The translations under genes and the position numbers were made by a program. A stretch of DNA of 62,816 nucleotides. It comes from Kiritimatiellia bacterium. Lineage in GTDB: Bacteria; Verrucomicrobiota; Kiritimatiellia; RFP12; UBA1067. The stretch is from contig JAFXEU010000102.1 of the NCBI GenBank assembly GCA_017520845.1, positions 1-62,816 of the forward strand, given 5' to 3'. Shown one piece after another: positions 15,244-25,053 of the stretch (position 1 is its first letter; each line of letters begins with the position of its first letter). The notes under the pieces were generated by a model that was not told where the DNA came from, did not search any database, and was given only the letters and a program-made list of their open reading frames with translations.

Positions 15244-16904
15244 GCGTCACCCATCGTCACGCGCAAAACTTCAGATAAGCTAGTCATACCACTAGCAACC
15301 TTAAGCATTCCGTCTTCACGCAACGTGCGCATTCCCATTTCGCGGGCGCGCTGGCGAAGAATCGTAGCGGGCGCGTGTTCAAAGATAAGACGCTGAATCG
15401 TATCGTCCACCTTGAAGATTTCGAAAATACCCTTTCGACCCTTGTAACCGCTACGGCCGCACCTGTCGCAACCGGCGCCGGTATACATCGACTCCGGAAT
15501 CGTCTTGGCGATTGAACCGAGCATTTTAAGGTCACGCTCTGTCGGATTATATTGAGTCTTACACTTCTCGCATATCGCCCTTACGAGTCGCTGCGCCATC
15601 GCCGCGCGGAGAGCCGACGCTACGAGGAACGGCTTTACTCCGATATCCAATAGACGCGTAACCGCCGAAGGCGCGTCGTTCGTATGCAGAGTCGAGAACA
15701 CCAGGTGACCCGTTAGAGCCGCTTCCATGGCGATATCGGCTGTCTCGGCGTCACGGATTTCGCCGATCATCACGATATTGGGCGCCTGACGGAGAATCGA
15801 GCGGAGGGCTGCGGAGAAGTCGAGACCGACATCCTTATTAACCTGGACCTGGTTAATGCCGCTCATCTGGTATTCGACAGGGTCTTCAACCGTAATAAGT
15901 TTTTTATCAGGCGTATTGATCTGGCCTAAACAGGCGTAAAGAGTCGTTGTCTTACCTGAGCCTGTAGGACCGGTCACGAGAACTACGCCGTCGGGAAGCT
16001 TAATAAGACGCTCGAACGTAGCCTGGTCATCCGTCAAAAAGCCCAACTGGGGAAGACCGAGCGAAAGATTCGACTTGTCGAGAATACGCATTACGATCGA
16101 CTCGCCGTGATTTGTAGGCACCGACGATACGCGAAGGTCGAGGTCCTTGCCGTTGACGGTGATCTGGATTCGTCCGTCCTGCGGGATGCGCTTTTCGGAA
16201 ATCTTCATCTTCGACATGATCTTTATGCGCGAGATGATGGCCTGCTGGAGGCGCTTCGGCGGCGAGTCCATTTTTCTCAAGGCTCCGTCGATACGGTAGC
16301 GGACACGGAACTCCTTCTCCATCGGCTCGATATGAATATCGGAAGCCTTCATCTTGATGGCGGTCGTGATAAGCATCGTCGCGAGCTTTACGACAGGAGC
16401 GTCATCGCCCGTCGCGTCATCACCGTCAAGCCCCATCTCATCGCGCGTCTGGACATCGGCGGGAGCCTCGTCGGCGTAAAGCTTGGCCATAGCCGCCTGA
16501 ATTTCAGAGCGTGGCGAAACAACGGCCTGAACATCACGCCCGTGAAGAACGTACCTGAGCGAATCGATGGCGTCATAGCCCATCGGATCCGAAAGCGCGA
16601 CCGTAATGGAGTCCTCATCGGCGACGACAGGAACGACGCCGTACTTCTTGGCGATGTCGCCCGGAAGCTCCTTTACGATTTCGGAACTGATCGCATCGGC
16701 GTTGATGTGACAGTACTTAAGCCCGAACTGGTCGGCGAGAGTCCCTAAAACCTCATCTTCGCCGACGGCACCGCCTGCAACGAGAACGTCGAGAGTCGTT
16801 TCGTTTTCGGCCTTCATCGACTTCGAAGCCATCTCAATCTGTTCAGGACTTATAAAGCCCCGCTCAGTCAACAGCTGAAGTACATATTCATCGTTACTTG
16901 TCAT
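15237..16904 (-). CDS. pilB: PilB/GspE-family assembly ATPase (copy 2)
   Basis: The 555-residue protein has the full PilB/GspE layout: an MshEN N-terminal domain, DIHIEP, Walker A GPTGSGKT at 312-319, Walker B MIGEIRDAETA, a STLHTNDAPSA His box and a zinc cluster (CEKC and CDRCGRSGY). It is only moderately similar to the copy at 12399, differing most at the N-terminus, so the two are paralogues with separate duties rather than a recent duplication. It heads the pilus/secretion ATPase unit. Its promoter lies inside the end of recD2 and the ATG is about 12 nt after the -10 with no Shine-Dalgarno, so the leader is very short. Confidence 0.93.
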   Translation of the reverse strand: MTSNDEYVLQLLTERGFISPEQIEMASKSMKAENETTLDVLVAGGAVGEDEVLGTLADQFGLKYCHINADAISSEIVKELPGDIAKKYGVVPVVADEDSITVALSDPMGYDAIDSLRYVLHGRDVQAVVSPRSEIQAAMAKLYADEAPADVQTRDEMGLDGDDATGDDAPVVKLATMLITTAIKMKASDIHIEPMEKEFRVRYRIDGALRKMDSPPKRLQQAIISRIKIMSKMKISEKRIPQDGRIQITVNGKDLDLRVSSVPTNHGESIVMRILDKSNLSLGLPQLGFLTDDQATFERLIKLPDGVVLVTGPTGSGKTTTLYACLGQINTPDKKLITVEDPVEYQMSGINQVQVNKDVGLDFSAALRSILRQAPNIVMIGEIRDAETADIAMEAALTGHLVFSTLHTNDAPSAVTRLLDIGVKPFLVASALRAAMAQRLVRAICEKCKTQYNPTERDLKMLGSIAKTIPESMYTGAGCDRCGRSGYKGRKGIFEIFKVDDTIQRLIFEHAPATILRQRAREMGMRTLREDGMLKVASGMTSLSEVLRVTMGDAD

Positions 16905-16916
16905 AAGTTAACACAT

Positions 16917-16945
16917 ATTATAACTAAAATGCCGTTTTACTGCAA
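16917..16945 (-). promoter_or_regulatory. Promoter of the pilB-pilT-pilB unit
   Basis: The -35 TTGCAG (16940-16945) lies within the last codons of recD2; after 17 nt comes the perfect -10 TATAAT (16917-16922). There is no TG extension. The predicted start leaves only about 5 nt before the ATG at 16904, and no Shine-Dalgarno is visible. Confidence 0.7.
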
Positions 16946-19159
16946 CTTCACCTGCATTTGAAGAAGATTCTTAAGCGACGTGCGTCGCTCGCGCACGGTG
17001 TTGTTCTGAATCGCCTTATCGACCGCATATGGAACGCCGATTACCAAGACAAGTTTCCTTCCGCGCGTGATCGCGGTGTAAAGAAGATTACGCTGAAGCA
17101 TGACGTAATGCTGGGTATGAACAATCACGACAACTGCCGGATATTCGCTGCCCTGCGACTTGTGAATCGTTGTCGCGTACGCGAGAACCAGCTCATCGAG
17201 ATCGCCCGCGTCGTAGCTGACGGGCCTACCGTCGAACGAAACGATCATCCTGCGCTCCTCGGGATCAACCACCTTTACAAAGCCAGTATCGCCGTTGTAG
17301 ACATCCTTGTCGTAATTGTTCCTGAGCTGCATCACCCTGTCGCCGACGCGGAACGCCCCGCCCGCGCGGATGATCGCATCGCCTTTCGGATTAAGAGCCT
17401 TCTGAAGTTCAAAGTTGAGATTCTCGGTCCCTAGAAGATTGCGGCGCATCGGAGTTAAAACCTGAATATCCTCCAACGGCTTTAAACCGAACTTTCTGGG
17501 AATGCGCTCGGTCATAAATTCAATCGCCCTTTTAACGCACATCTCGGCGTCCTCGCAGCGGACGAAATAAAAATCGCTGTCACCGGAACGGACTTCAAGC
17601 GGCAGTCCCTCGTTGACGTTATGGGCATTGCGTACGATAAGTCCCGAGACATCCTGGCGAAAAATAAGATCGAGTTTCGTTGAAGCGATCGCGCCAGAAG
17701 CGATAAAATCACCCAATACGCTCCCCGGACCCACGCTCGGAAGCTGATCTGTATCGCCGACCCATACTACGCTCGCACCGTCGGGAATCGCCGAAAGAAG
17801 ATTCGCGGCGAGCTTTATGTCTATCATCGACGTCTCGTCAAAGATAAAAACGTCGCCCTCGTACCGTTCGGTTTCGTCGTATGTAAAACGATTTGTCACG
17901 GGATTCCACTTTAAGAGCCTGTGAATCGTCTGCGCATCGGCGCCGACAGACTCGGTCATACGCTTCGCGGCACGGCCGGTGGGGGCCGCGAGCACGACTT
18001 TTAGGTTTCTTACCTTGTAAATCTCAACTAAAGCGCGGACTATCGTCGTTTTGCCGACGCCGGGCCCGCCCGTAATTATCGAAAATTTGTTTTCAAGACA
18101 GCGCTTCAGCGCGAGCGACTGTGTAGCCGCGAGGTTGAAGCCTGCCTTACTCTGCCACCATTCAATCGCCTTCTCCGGGTCGATGGAGCGGAACGAGGAC
18201 GGCGCGGCAAGTATGCGACGAACATTTTTAGCAACCTTGCATTCTGAAGCGTAAATATGCCGTAAACATATTTTTCTTACGCCGCCCTCCTCATCGGACG
18301 GCAGAGCGACGATTCGCAAAGAGGCAATTTCCTCTTCAAGCGCCGATGAGAGAATTTCAGTCGGGATTCCCGTCAATTCATTCGCATGCAAAAGAAAGTC
18401 GTTTTCGAAAGTCCAGCAATGCCCACCGTCCTCCGCTTCGGTCTCAAGCGTATACGAAATCGTCGCTCTCGCCCTGATCGGAGAATCGGACGGTATCCCT
18501 ACCGAAAGCGCAATCTTATCGGCGGTCGCGAAACCGATTCCCCAGATATCGCGACAAAGCTGGTACGGATCACCTTTAATTATCGCTATCGCGTCAGGTC
18601 CGTATTTGCGGACTATCTTCGTCATTTTCGCGACACTGATGCCGTACGTCTGGCCGAAGATCATATTCTCGCGCATCGTCTCGTTGGCGTGCCAGCTCTT
18701 TCGTATCTGCTCGATTTTAGATCGACCTAATTTTGGAACCTCCGCAAGCCTCGCAGACTGGTGTGAAAGAACATAGAGCGTATCCTCTCCGAATTTAGAG
18801 ACGATGCGCTTGGCGAGAACTTTTCCAATACCTTTTATAAGACCAGACGCCAAATAACGTTCTATGCCGACAAGCGACTTCGGCGCGACGCAGACGATTT
18901 CATCAGCCTTGAACTGTCGGCCGTGAACCTTATCGGAGACCCAACGTCCTTTAGCCGAGACTTCCTCGCCTTCCCATGCCGCCTGCGTCTTGCCGACAAC
19001 GGTAATCTCTCTGGCGCGAGCAAGTTCAAACTCCGACGGAGGCTCGACGTGAAGAACGGTATAACCGTTCTCTTCATTGCGATAGACGACGCTTTTGATT
19101 ACGCCGCCTACCGTTTCGAGTTCTTCAATCTTCCCTCGCTCTGTGCGCTCGGGATTCAT
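16937..19159 (-). CDS. recD2: RecD2-type SF1B DNA helicase
   Basis: The 740-residue protein matches RecD2, the RecBC-independent 5'-3' helicase that acts in replication-fork and mismatch repair. An N-terminal OB-like domain (about 15-95) is followed by helix-hairpin-helix repeats (about 95-215), then the helicase core: Walker A GGPGVGKT at 364-371, motif II DETS at 441-444, and motif VI region TIHKSQGSEYPAVVV near 650-665. The length is standard for the family. Its ATG overlaps the stop of the GH84 gene (ATGA), so it is translated together with a secreted glycosidase, an odd but clear coupling. Confidence 0.94.
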   Translation of the reverse strand: MNPERTERGKIEELETVGGVIKSVVYRNEENGYTVLHVEPPSEFELARAREITVVGKTQAAWEGEEVSAKGRWVSDKVHGRQFKADEIVCVAPKSLVGIERYLASGLIKGIGKVLAKRIVSKFGEDTLYVLSHQSARLAEVPKLGRSKIEQIRKSWHANETMRENMIFGQTYGISVAKMTKIVRKYGPDAIAIIKGDPYQLCRDIWGIGFATADKIALSVGIPSDSPIRARATISYTLETEAEDGGHCWTFENDFLLHANELTGIPTEILSSALEEEIASLRIVALPSDEEGGVRKICLRHIYASECKVAKNVRRILAAPSSFRSIDPEKAIEWWQSKAGFNLAATQSLALKRCLENKFSIITGGPGVGKTTIVRALVEIYKVRNLKVVLAAPTGRAAKRMTESVGADAQTIHRLLKWNPVTNRFTYDETERYEGDVFIFDETSMIDIKLAANLLSAIPDGASVVWVGDTDQLPSVGPGSVLGDFIASGAIASTKLDLIFRQDVSGLIVRNAHNVNEGLPLEVRSGDSDFYFVRCEDAEMCVKRAIEFMTERIPRKFGLKPLEDIQVLTPMRRNLLGTENLNFELQKALNPKGDAIIRAGGAFRVGDRVMQLRNNYDKDVYNGDTGFVKVVDPEERRMIVSFDGRPVSYDAGDLDELVLAYATTIHKSQGSEYPAVVVIVHTQHYVMLQRNLLYTAITRGRKLVLVIGVPYAVDKAIQNNTVRERRTSLKNLLQMQVKLQ

Positions 19160-21048
19160 TTTACAAGCTCGTCAATCAACTCTTCAATAGGCGAAGCGAC
19201 GGAGCGCACATCAAATTTGAACTGATTGATTTTGACGCGGACTTTATTCTTGGAAATATTACGGTAGCGGGCGAACTTCCAGCCGTCTTCAACGGAAAGC
19301 GGCTTTTCCATATTCTCGCCGTGATTGGACGTATTGAGCTTCGACCAGATTTTCCCGTCCTTGGAAAGTTCGATTACGCCCGCCTTGACGGCCGCGTTGT
19401 CGCCGAGCTTGGCATGAAAATAATCTGTCTGCCACTTTTCAGGAACCTGGATACCGAACGACTCGCCGGGGGCTATCTCGGCATATTCCATAATGCGCAC
19501 GTATCCGGCGTACTTGCCGTCAAGCTTGACGATAGGCTTAGGAAAAGCGCGCGCATTTGAAAATCCCTTAAAGCCGGACGCTGCGCTGAAATCACGTCCC
19601 GTCTTCCTCTTATACGCGGATTTAAGCGTACCCTCCAGTATAAGGTCAATAAGCGGTTTAAGTTCGCGCGTTGCCGTAGCGGGCTTCGCGATCCACTGTT
19701 TGTCGTTGGCGAATGTCGCGGCGGCGAACTTGGCGCGATGATATTCGGCAAGAGTTTCCGAATGCGACATCAGCTCTTTCAGGTATGAAACATGCGACTT
19801 GATATCATCCCCGTCATTGTAATTTTTATAAATATCAAGCGCCTTAAACGCAATCAACATCTGATACTTCTGAGCCTCGAGCCACCCGTCAATCTCCCAG
19901 CCGAGATCGTATCTTTCGCGAGGCAATTCCGCCAAAAGATACTCCGCGGCTTTGTAGATCTCTTCGAAAAGATCTTCAAGTTCTTCCAGCGTCTCATTAG
20001 AGAGTTTGCCCGAGGCGTTGAACTCATTGCGGGCCTTTTCGCAGAGCGGCGCGGCCGAAACGCTCTCTTCGCGGCGGTAGCCGTGACCATTGGGACCTTG
20101 GTCGGAATTATGCTCCGCGAAAATCCTCATCGCCTTCGCGACTTTTTTATCTTTATAAAGCTTCTCGAAAGACTCCTCCCAGACTTTCTTCGAATCGAAA
20201 TTTTTAGGATCCTTGCACCACTTGGCGATTCCGTAAAGCGCTATCTTGCTCGCTTCGCAATTCTCCATAGGATTGGACACGAAACCCGAGCAGGCGACAT
20301 CGTCGAGCCCGTATGTCCGGCCGAGAAGAATTTTGGAGCGGCAGTAATCGTTAACGGGCCAGTTCCACCAGATAAACGGAGGACGCTTGAAATCTTCGGT
20401 TATCTTCTTCACCGCATCAGCCGTGATGTCGGAGCAGATTCCGCGCCCCGTCCACATGATGTGAACGCGCCTGTCGAGCTTTTCGCCGAGAGTTTTCTGA
20501 TAGGGATGACCGAAACCCCAGTAGACGTTAGGGCACATAATGAGCGGAGCGCAGCCTTTCCTCTTGTCGATAAATTCCTTGAGAATACGGTTGCCTACTT
20601 CCGCATGAAATTCAGCATCGGCAGCTCCGAAGTCGTCGAAAAAGACGGCGAACGATCTGAAACCCGCATCGTACATCCAGCCAAGCTTTTTGAATAGCGC
20701 GGCGTAATCCTCTTTAGATCCCTTCTTAAAACCGCTTCCCAGATGGATCGCCCAGCAGAAGTTGATTTTATTAGCCTTCGCGACCTCGAGGAGCTTTTTG
20801 AAATCCTTCATCTCCTTCTCGGGATACGGCTCACGCCACTTCGAATGATGGTAAGGGTCGTCCTTCGGGCCGTAAATGAAAATGTTCATATTATGCTCGC
20901 CCATGAACTTGAGAAGCGAAAGACGCCCCTCAGTACCCCACGGACGGCCATAGTACCCTTCAACAACGCCGCGCAATGGAATAGTCTCGGCAAGTGCGCC
21001 GAACGTCGCAATCGCGATTAGGACGGCAATTATATTTTTTTTCACCAT
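19156..21048 (-). CDS. Secreted GH84 beta-N-acetylglucosaminidase
   Basis: The 630-residue protein has a signal peptide (1-20) and a GH84 barrel: GVVEGYYGRPW near residue 27, YGPKDDPYHHSKWREPY near 59-75 and the catalytic Asp pair Asp138-Asp139 in FFDDFG. GH84 enzymes remove terminal N-acetylglucosamine by substrate-assisted catalysis; mucin or host glycans are possible substrates, but this is not readable here. A helical middle region (about 300-450) and a beta-sandwich C-terminal part (about 500-620) follow, as in bacterial NagJ-like enzymes. GAGGAG precedes the ATG. It sits between a GH78-like gene and recD2 in one transcription unit. Confidence 0.93.
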   Translation of the reverse strand: MVKKNIIAVLIAIATFGALAETIPLRGVVEGYYGRPWGTEGRLSLLKFMGEHNMNIFIYGPKDDPYHHSKWREPYPEKEMKDFKKLLEVAKANKINFCWAIHLGSGFKKGSKEDYAALFKKLGWMYDAGFRSFAVFFDDFGAADAEFHAEVGNRILKEFIDKRKGCAPLIMCPNVYWGFGHPYQKTLGEKLDRRVHIMWTGRGICSDITADAVKKITEDFKRPPFIWWNWPVNDYCRSKILLGRTYGLDDVACSGFVSNPMENCEASKIALYGIAKWCKDPKNFDSKKVWEESFEKLYKDKKVAKAMRIFAEHNSDQGPNGHGYRREESVSAAPLCEKARNEFNASGKLSNETLEELEDLFEEIYKAAEYLLAELPRERYDLGWEIDGWLEAQKYQMLIAFKALDIYKNYNDGDDIKSHVSYLKELMSHSETLAEYHRAKFAAATFANDKQWIAKPATATRELKPLIDLILEGTLKSAYKRKTGRDFSAASGFKGFSNARAFPKPIVKLDGKYAGYVRIMEYAEIAPGESFGIQVPEKWQTDYFHAKLGDNAAVKAGVIELSKDGKIWSKLNTSNHGENMEKPLSVEDGWKFARYRNISKNKVRVKINQFKFDVRSVASPIEELIDELVK

Positions 21049-21060
21049 CTTACTCCTCTC

Positions 21061-23571
21061 TTATTTAATCACATTCAAGCCCTTTTTCAAAAGCTGTTTA
21101 ACATCCTTGTATTCGAACACACCTTCAACCGGCGTATCGACTGTTCCTGAAGCTTTCTCACCCGTGAACTTAAGGTCTACTTTTATCCAGCCGTCGGGAT
21201 GAGGATGGCTCGCCTTGATTTCCTTCAGCCCACCGGGCAACGGCGCAATGCGGACCCTTTTGAAGAAAGCGGAGTCAGACTTTATTCCGGCAAGCCCCGT
21301 CTGCATAAACCAGATAGGATGAGCGCCCCAGGCATGACAATCGCTGCGCGATTCGATCTTTTCGTTCTCGGGCTTTTCGAGAAGAGTCGTAACTCCAAGA
21401 TCGACATATCCGCGCCACAGATCCAGGCGCTTCAAAAAGAGATCGGAGCGCCCCATCTTGAAGTACGCATCGAAAAGGTAGTACGAGAAATAAACCGTGC
21501 AGCGCGACAGATCCTTATCTTCTGTGAGGTGCTTAAAAGCTCGCTCTCTCTTGTCGGCCGGGAGCACATCGCCGATTATCGCCAGCGCCTGGGCGTGCTC
21601 GGAAAAGTATTTCATCGCGGGAGTGTCGGAAAGAAGACCGCGCTTTTCGCACCAGAACTTCTCTATGATTTTCTTTTTGAGCCGCTCGCTCTTCTCCAGC
21701 CAATACCGGGCCTGCAGATCGTTGCCGAAGGCAGCCTCGACCTTTGCAGCCGACTGCATGGCGAGAATGTAGAAGAGATTTATCTCGGCGCTTACTCCGT
21801 AGCCAAAACGGCTGTCGGGGGCCGTACCCTGATTAGGCCAATCGACGGCCCAATCCATGAAGCTCCAGCCGGGAAGATTCTCCAAAAGCCCATCGGCGTT
21901 CTCATAATACTCGACTCCCGAAAGCGACTTTCTCATCCCGGGAATGCGAGCCCTCAGCCATTCGCGGTCCGCGCCGCCGGCGAGATAGTCGCCGTACATG
22001 CACAGATAGCAAAGCGTATAAGTGTACGACTCCTGAATGCCGCGCGTCGGGAAATTCATCGGACACGATCCGTCGTCGCGCGTCGCGAGCTCGAAAATCT
22101 CGATGGCGCGCTTTATTATCCTGTCGTCGCGCGACATGGCGGCGAGAACGAGAAGCTGAACGCGGGTGTCGCCGGGGTACATCTGCTGCTCGTAATACGG
22201 GCAGTCGAAAAGCATTTCATGACAGCACATCTGCATCGCTCTCGCGCAGATTTTGCGGATCTCGGCGAATCTGCCGGCTTCGGCGGCCTCGAAGGAGCTT
22301 TCAAGCTCGACGGGATAGCGCGATTCGATCAGGTGCATATCCTTCAAAACCAGCGGCTCGCCGAGCGTTTCGATATCGATACGGCACCAGCGTCCGCAAC
22401 GGAACCACGGGGAAGAGAATTCACCCTCAAGGCCGTCCGAAATAAAATCGTCGCCGTACCCCTCAAGGTATTTCCCGAGTATCTCCGAACGGTTGGCCTT
22501 TCTCTTGGTATCTCCATCGCGGGCCGATTCGGTCCAGGTCCAGGAAACGCGAGCTCCATTGGCGCCTTTCATTTTAAGAACGGGATATGCGCACGTATAA
22601 ACGCCGAGATCGACGGCCAGCTGAAGTTTGGTATTAGCGGGCACAATCAATTCGCCGCCGTCTTTGAAAAATCTGTTAAACTCTGCGACAAGCGGATCTT
22701 CCATTTCTGCTTTCGTATAGACGTGCTCCGTGCGCCACTTCGCCGTGCGCGAAACGGCTTTGACCGTTCCTGCCCGGATTTTCGATTCGGTTTGATCGGG
22801 AAGCTGTGTCGGGAACAGCATCCAGCCGGGCGTTCTGAGACCCCACATGTCGGGACCTTTCCGTTTTACCGGCTCGCGGACAACCGCCGCATCGCTCCAC
22901 GCTTTCGGCTCTGCCGCATAAGGTCCGCGCCCTGTAATTTCGAATTGCGAACCCGTTCCCCACACCTTGTTGGCGAAACCCATCGGCCTAAACCCGTCGA
23001 GCCAGCCGACCTGCCACTTTGCCTTGCCCGTCGTAAGTTTAGCGTCATAAGCGCCCTCGGCTTTAAGAATAAATCCGCCGCGATATGAAAGCTGCGCTAA
23101 CGGCGCGTGATCGCCGATTTTCCAGACTACCGCTTCAATGGTGTGTTTTCCGGGAGAGAGGTTTTTGACGCGATAAGTCTGATACTGCCAGTTCTCGACC
23201 GCCGCGCGATTGGGACCGCGGGCGACAAAGCGCCCGTCGAGAGTGAGGTAGAACCTTTCATCGGCGGAGACGTCAAACACAAGTTCATCGTCGTTTTCTG
23301 AGGACTCGAACTCTATCTTAAACTTCGCGAACTTAACCTCGCTCGAATTGACGTGGCCGGAGTGAGGCGTTTCGTCGCCTTTTTCGGCAAGTCCGTTGTT
23401 GCCTTTAACCCATAACCAGGCCGCCTCGTCAACCGGCTGAATCCTTAAAACATTGGTATTACCGCGCGTCACGCGTTGAGGGCGGAAAACCCGCTCAATC
23501 TCCATAGCGCGGGCAGTCTGTGACAATGCGACGAAACACAACGATAAAGTAAGAATTTGATATTTTTTCAT
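21061..23571 (-). CDS. Secreted GH78-like alpha-L-rhamnosidase family protein (large)
   Basis: The 836-residue protein has a signal peptide ending near ARAME (about residue 22), an N-terminal beta domain with a GH78-type fold (about 30-180), further beta modules to about 440 and the six-hairpin catalytic domain. The block CPYYEQQMYPGDTRVQLL at 457-474 corresponds to the conserved CPxRDERxGWxGD acid segment but with Tyr/Glu/Gln replacing Arg-Asp-Glu, so this is a diverged subgroup. The C-terminus has a short beta domain. The ATG lies 7 nt after the -10 and has no Shine-Dalgarno, so it is a candidate leaderless gene. It starts the GH78-GH84-recD2 unit. Confidence 0.87.
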   Translation of the reverse strand: MKKYQILTLSLCFVALSQTARAMEIERVFRPQRVTRGNTNVLRIQPVDEAAWLWVKGNNGLAEKGDETPHSGHVNSSEVKFAKFKIEFESSENDDELVFDVSADERFYLTLDGRFVARGPNRAAVENWQYQTYRVKNLSPGKHTIEAVVWKIGDHAPLAQLSYRGGFILKAEGAYDAKLTTGKAKWQVGWLDGFRPMGFANKVWGTGSQFEITGRGPYAAEPKAWSDAAVVREPVKRKGPDMWGLRTPGWMLFPTQLPDQTESKIRAGTVKAVSRTAKWRTEHVYTKAEMEDPLVAEFNRFFKDGGELIVPANTKLQLAVDLGVYTCAYPVLKMKGANGARVSWTWTESARDGDTKRKANRSEILGKYLEGYGDDFISDGLEGEFSSPWFRCGRWCRIDIETLGEPLVLKDMHLIESRYPVELESSFEAAEAGRFAEIRKICARAMQMCCHEMLFDCPYYEQQMYPGDTRVQLLVLAAMSRDDRIIKRAIEIFELATRDDGSCPMNFPTRGIQESYTYTLCYLCMYGDYLAGGADREWLRARIPGMRKSLSGVEYYENADGLLENLPGWSFMDWAVDWPNQGTAPDSRFGYGVSAEINLFYILAMQSAAKVEAAFGNDLQARYWLEKSERLKKKIIEKFWCEKRGLLSDTPAMKYFSEHAQALAIIGDVLPADKRERAFKHLTEDKDLSRCTVYFSYYLFDAYFKMGRSDLFLKRLDLWRGYVDLGVTTLLEKPENEKIESRSDCHAWGAHPIWFMQTGLAGIKSDSAFFKRVRIAPLPGGLKEIKASHPHPDGWIKVDLKFTGEKASGTVDTPVEGVFEYKDVKQLLKKGLNVIK

Positions 23572-23578
23572 GAATGAA

Positions 23579-23587
23579 ATTATATCA
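23579..23587 (-). promoter_or_regulatory. Extended -10 promoter of the large GH78-like gene
   Basis: TGATATAAT ends 7 nt before the ATG at 23571, leaving a leader of essentially zero to two bases. No convincing -35 hexamer is present; the base run 17 nt upstream is ACCACA. Confidence 0.6.
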
Positions 23588-23658
23588 AATGTGCTAAAAA
23601 ATGTGGTAACTATTTCTATTTCGTAAAAGCCGCAATTTCATTTAGTCCCATTCGTCAT

Positions 23659-25035
23659 TCAAAACCCATGACCTTCAAGAACCTGGATTTTAGCCCAGCG
23701 GCCGCGGCGCCAGCGGATCAGGGTTCCGGACATGATTACAAGAACGTACCCCACCATCGTCGCCCAAAGCGCCGGCATCGTATTGTGGAACCTGGCGACA
23801 ATAAAGACGACCGGCATCCAGATCACGAAAGAGGCAACAAACATCCATATCATTACAAACTTCGTGTCGCCCGCGCCCTTAAGAGCGCCGGAAACGACCG
23901 TATCGGTGCTGTCGAAGAGCATCCACGCGGCCATCAAAAGAAGCAGAGAAAATCCAGCCGACATAAATTCGGCATATTTAGTTAAATCATCTGGCGCAAA
24001 GAGAGAGAGTATAGGCTTATAAGCTAAAAGTACAATCGAGCAAGCAATAACAACAAAGCCAAGCGCAAGATGAAGCGTCTTAACGAGCGCCTTTCGCGCG
24101 CCTTCGGGATCACCGCGCCCGCAAGCGTGGCCTACTAAAGTCTGAGCGCCGATCGCGAATCCCGCCATCGGAGCGTAAAGAAGATAATTTATCGTAAAGC
24201 ATGCGTTCGACGCGGCGAACGCGACTTCGCCGACGCGTCCCGTGACAAACACGAACGTCGTAAACGAGGCCATATTCAAAACCTCGTACGCGCCAGCCGG
24301 AATACCGAACCTGAGAACCCGCAACGCAAGACGCAGAGTACCCTCGTACGAAGGCGGACGGGGACATTCTTTGCGGTACTCGCGATGAGCGAGGAGCGCA
24401 AGAGTCGCGAACTGAAGAAAGAGCGCGATCACCGTCGCCCACGCGGCGCCCTTCATGCCGAGTTCTGGAACGCCCCACCATCCGAAAATGAGAATCGGAT
24501 CTATCGCGATATTGATAAGATTTCCCGCCAGACTCACCCAGAAGACTATCCGCGTCTTACCGCGTCCCGTGAAGAACGCCGAAGCCGCCATTTGGCCGAA
24601 GACAAAAAATCCGCCGAGCATCACGATCGTATAATATGACGTTTCCAATGAAAGTATCTCGCTCGACGCGGCGGTAAGTTCAAAAATAAAATTCCCGAGA
24701 GGTATAAGAGGGAACATCAGAAGCCCTGAAACCGCGGCAATCATCATTCCTACGCGGTAACTGCGGTAGATATTAGGCGTATCATTCGCGCCGTGATATT
24801 GCGAGACGAACACACCCGAATACCCGGTTATCGAATGAAAAAAGCTCATGAAAATCCATGAAAGAGTCGATGCGGGTAAAATCGCCTCCAATGACGACAT
24901 CGAATAGCGAGAGAGAAAGGCGCGGTCGGCGAACTGCATCGCGGCGTGATTGACCATCCCGAGAGCGAGCGGCCAGACGATTTTCAGGACATCTAAATAT
25001 CCCGCCCTTTTCGATTCTCTAAAATCGCTTTCCAA
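23659..25035 (-). CDS. MATE family multidrug/metabolite exporter
   Basis: The 458-residue integral membrane protein has about 12 hydrophobic segments in two similar halves, as in MATE (NorM/DinF) transporters. Typical signs are the N-terminal WPLALGMVNHAAMQFADRAF helix, GVFVSQYHGAND near residue 75 and AIGAQTLVGHACGRGD near residue 300, the paired halves' G-x-x-x-G-ARN-like signatures. It would export cationic compounds or metabolites using a sodium or proton gradient. It follows the CorA gene after 18 nt and ends the serC-dapA-pheS-corA run. Confidence 0.9.
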   Translation of the reverse strand: MESDFRESKRAGYLDVLKIVWPLALGMVNHAAMQFADRAFLSRYSMSSLEAILPASTLSWIFMSFFHSITGYSGVFVSQYHGANDTPNIYRSYRVGMMIAAVSGLLMFPLIPLGNFIFELTAASSEILSLETSYYTIVMLGGFFVFGQMAASAFFTGRGKTRIVFWVSLAGNLINIAIDPILIFGWWGVPELGMKGAAWATVIALFLQFATLALLAHREYRKECPRPPSYEGTLRLALRVLRFGIPAGAYEVLNMASFTTFVFVTGRVGEVAFAASNACFTINYLLYAPMAGFAIGAQTLVGHACGRGDPEGARKALVKTLHLALGFVVIACSIVLLAYKPILSLFAPDDLTKYAEFMSAGFSLLLLMAAWMLFDSTDTVVSGALKGAGDTKFVMIWMFVASFVIWMPVVFIVARFHNTMPALWATMVGYVLVIMSGTLIRWRRGRWAKIQVLEGHGF

Positions 25036-25053
25036 AATTAAACCGCTTTCGCG

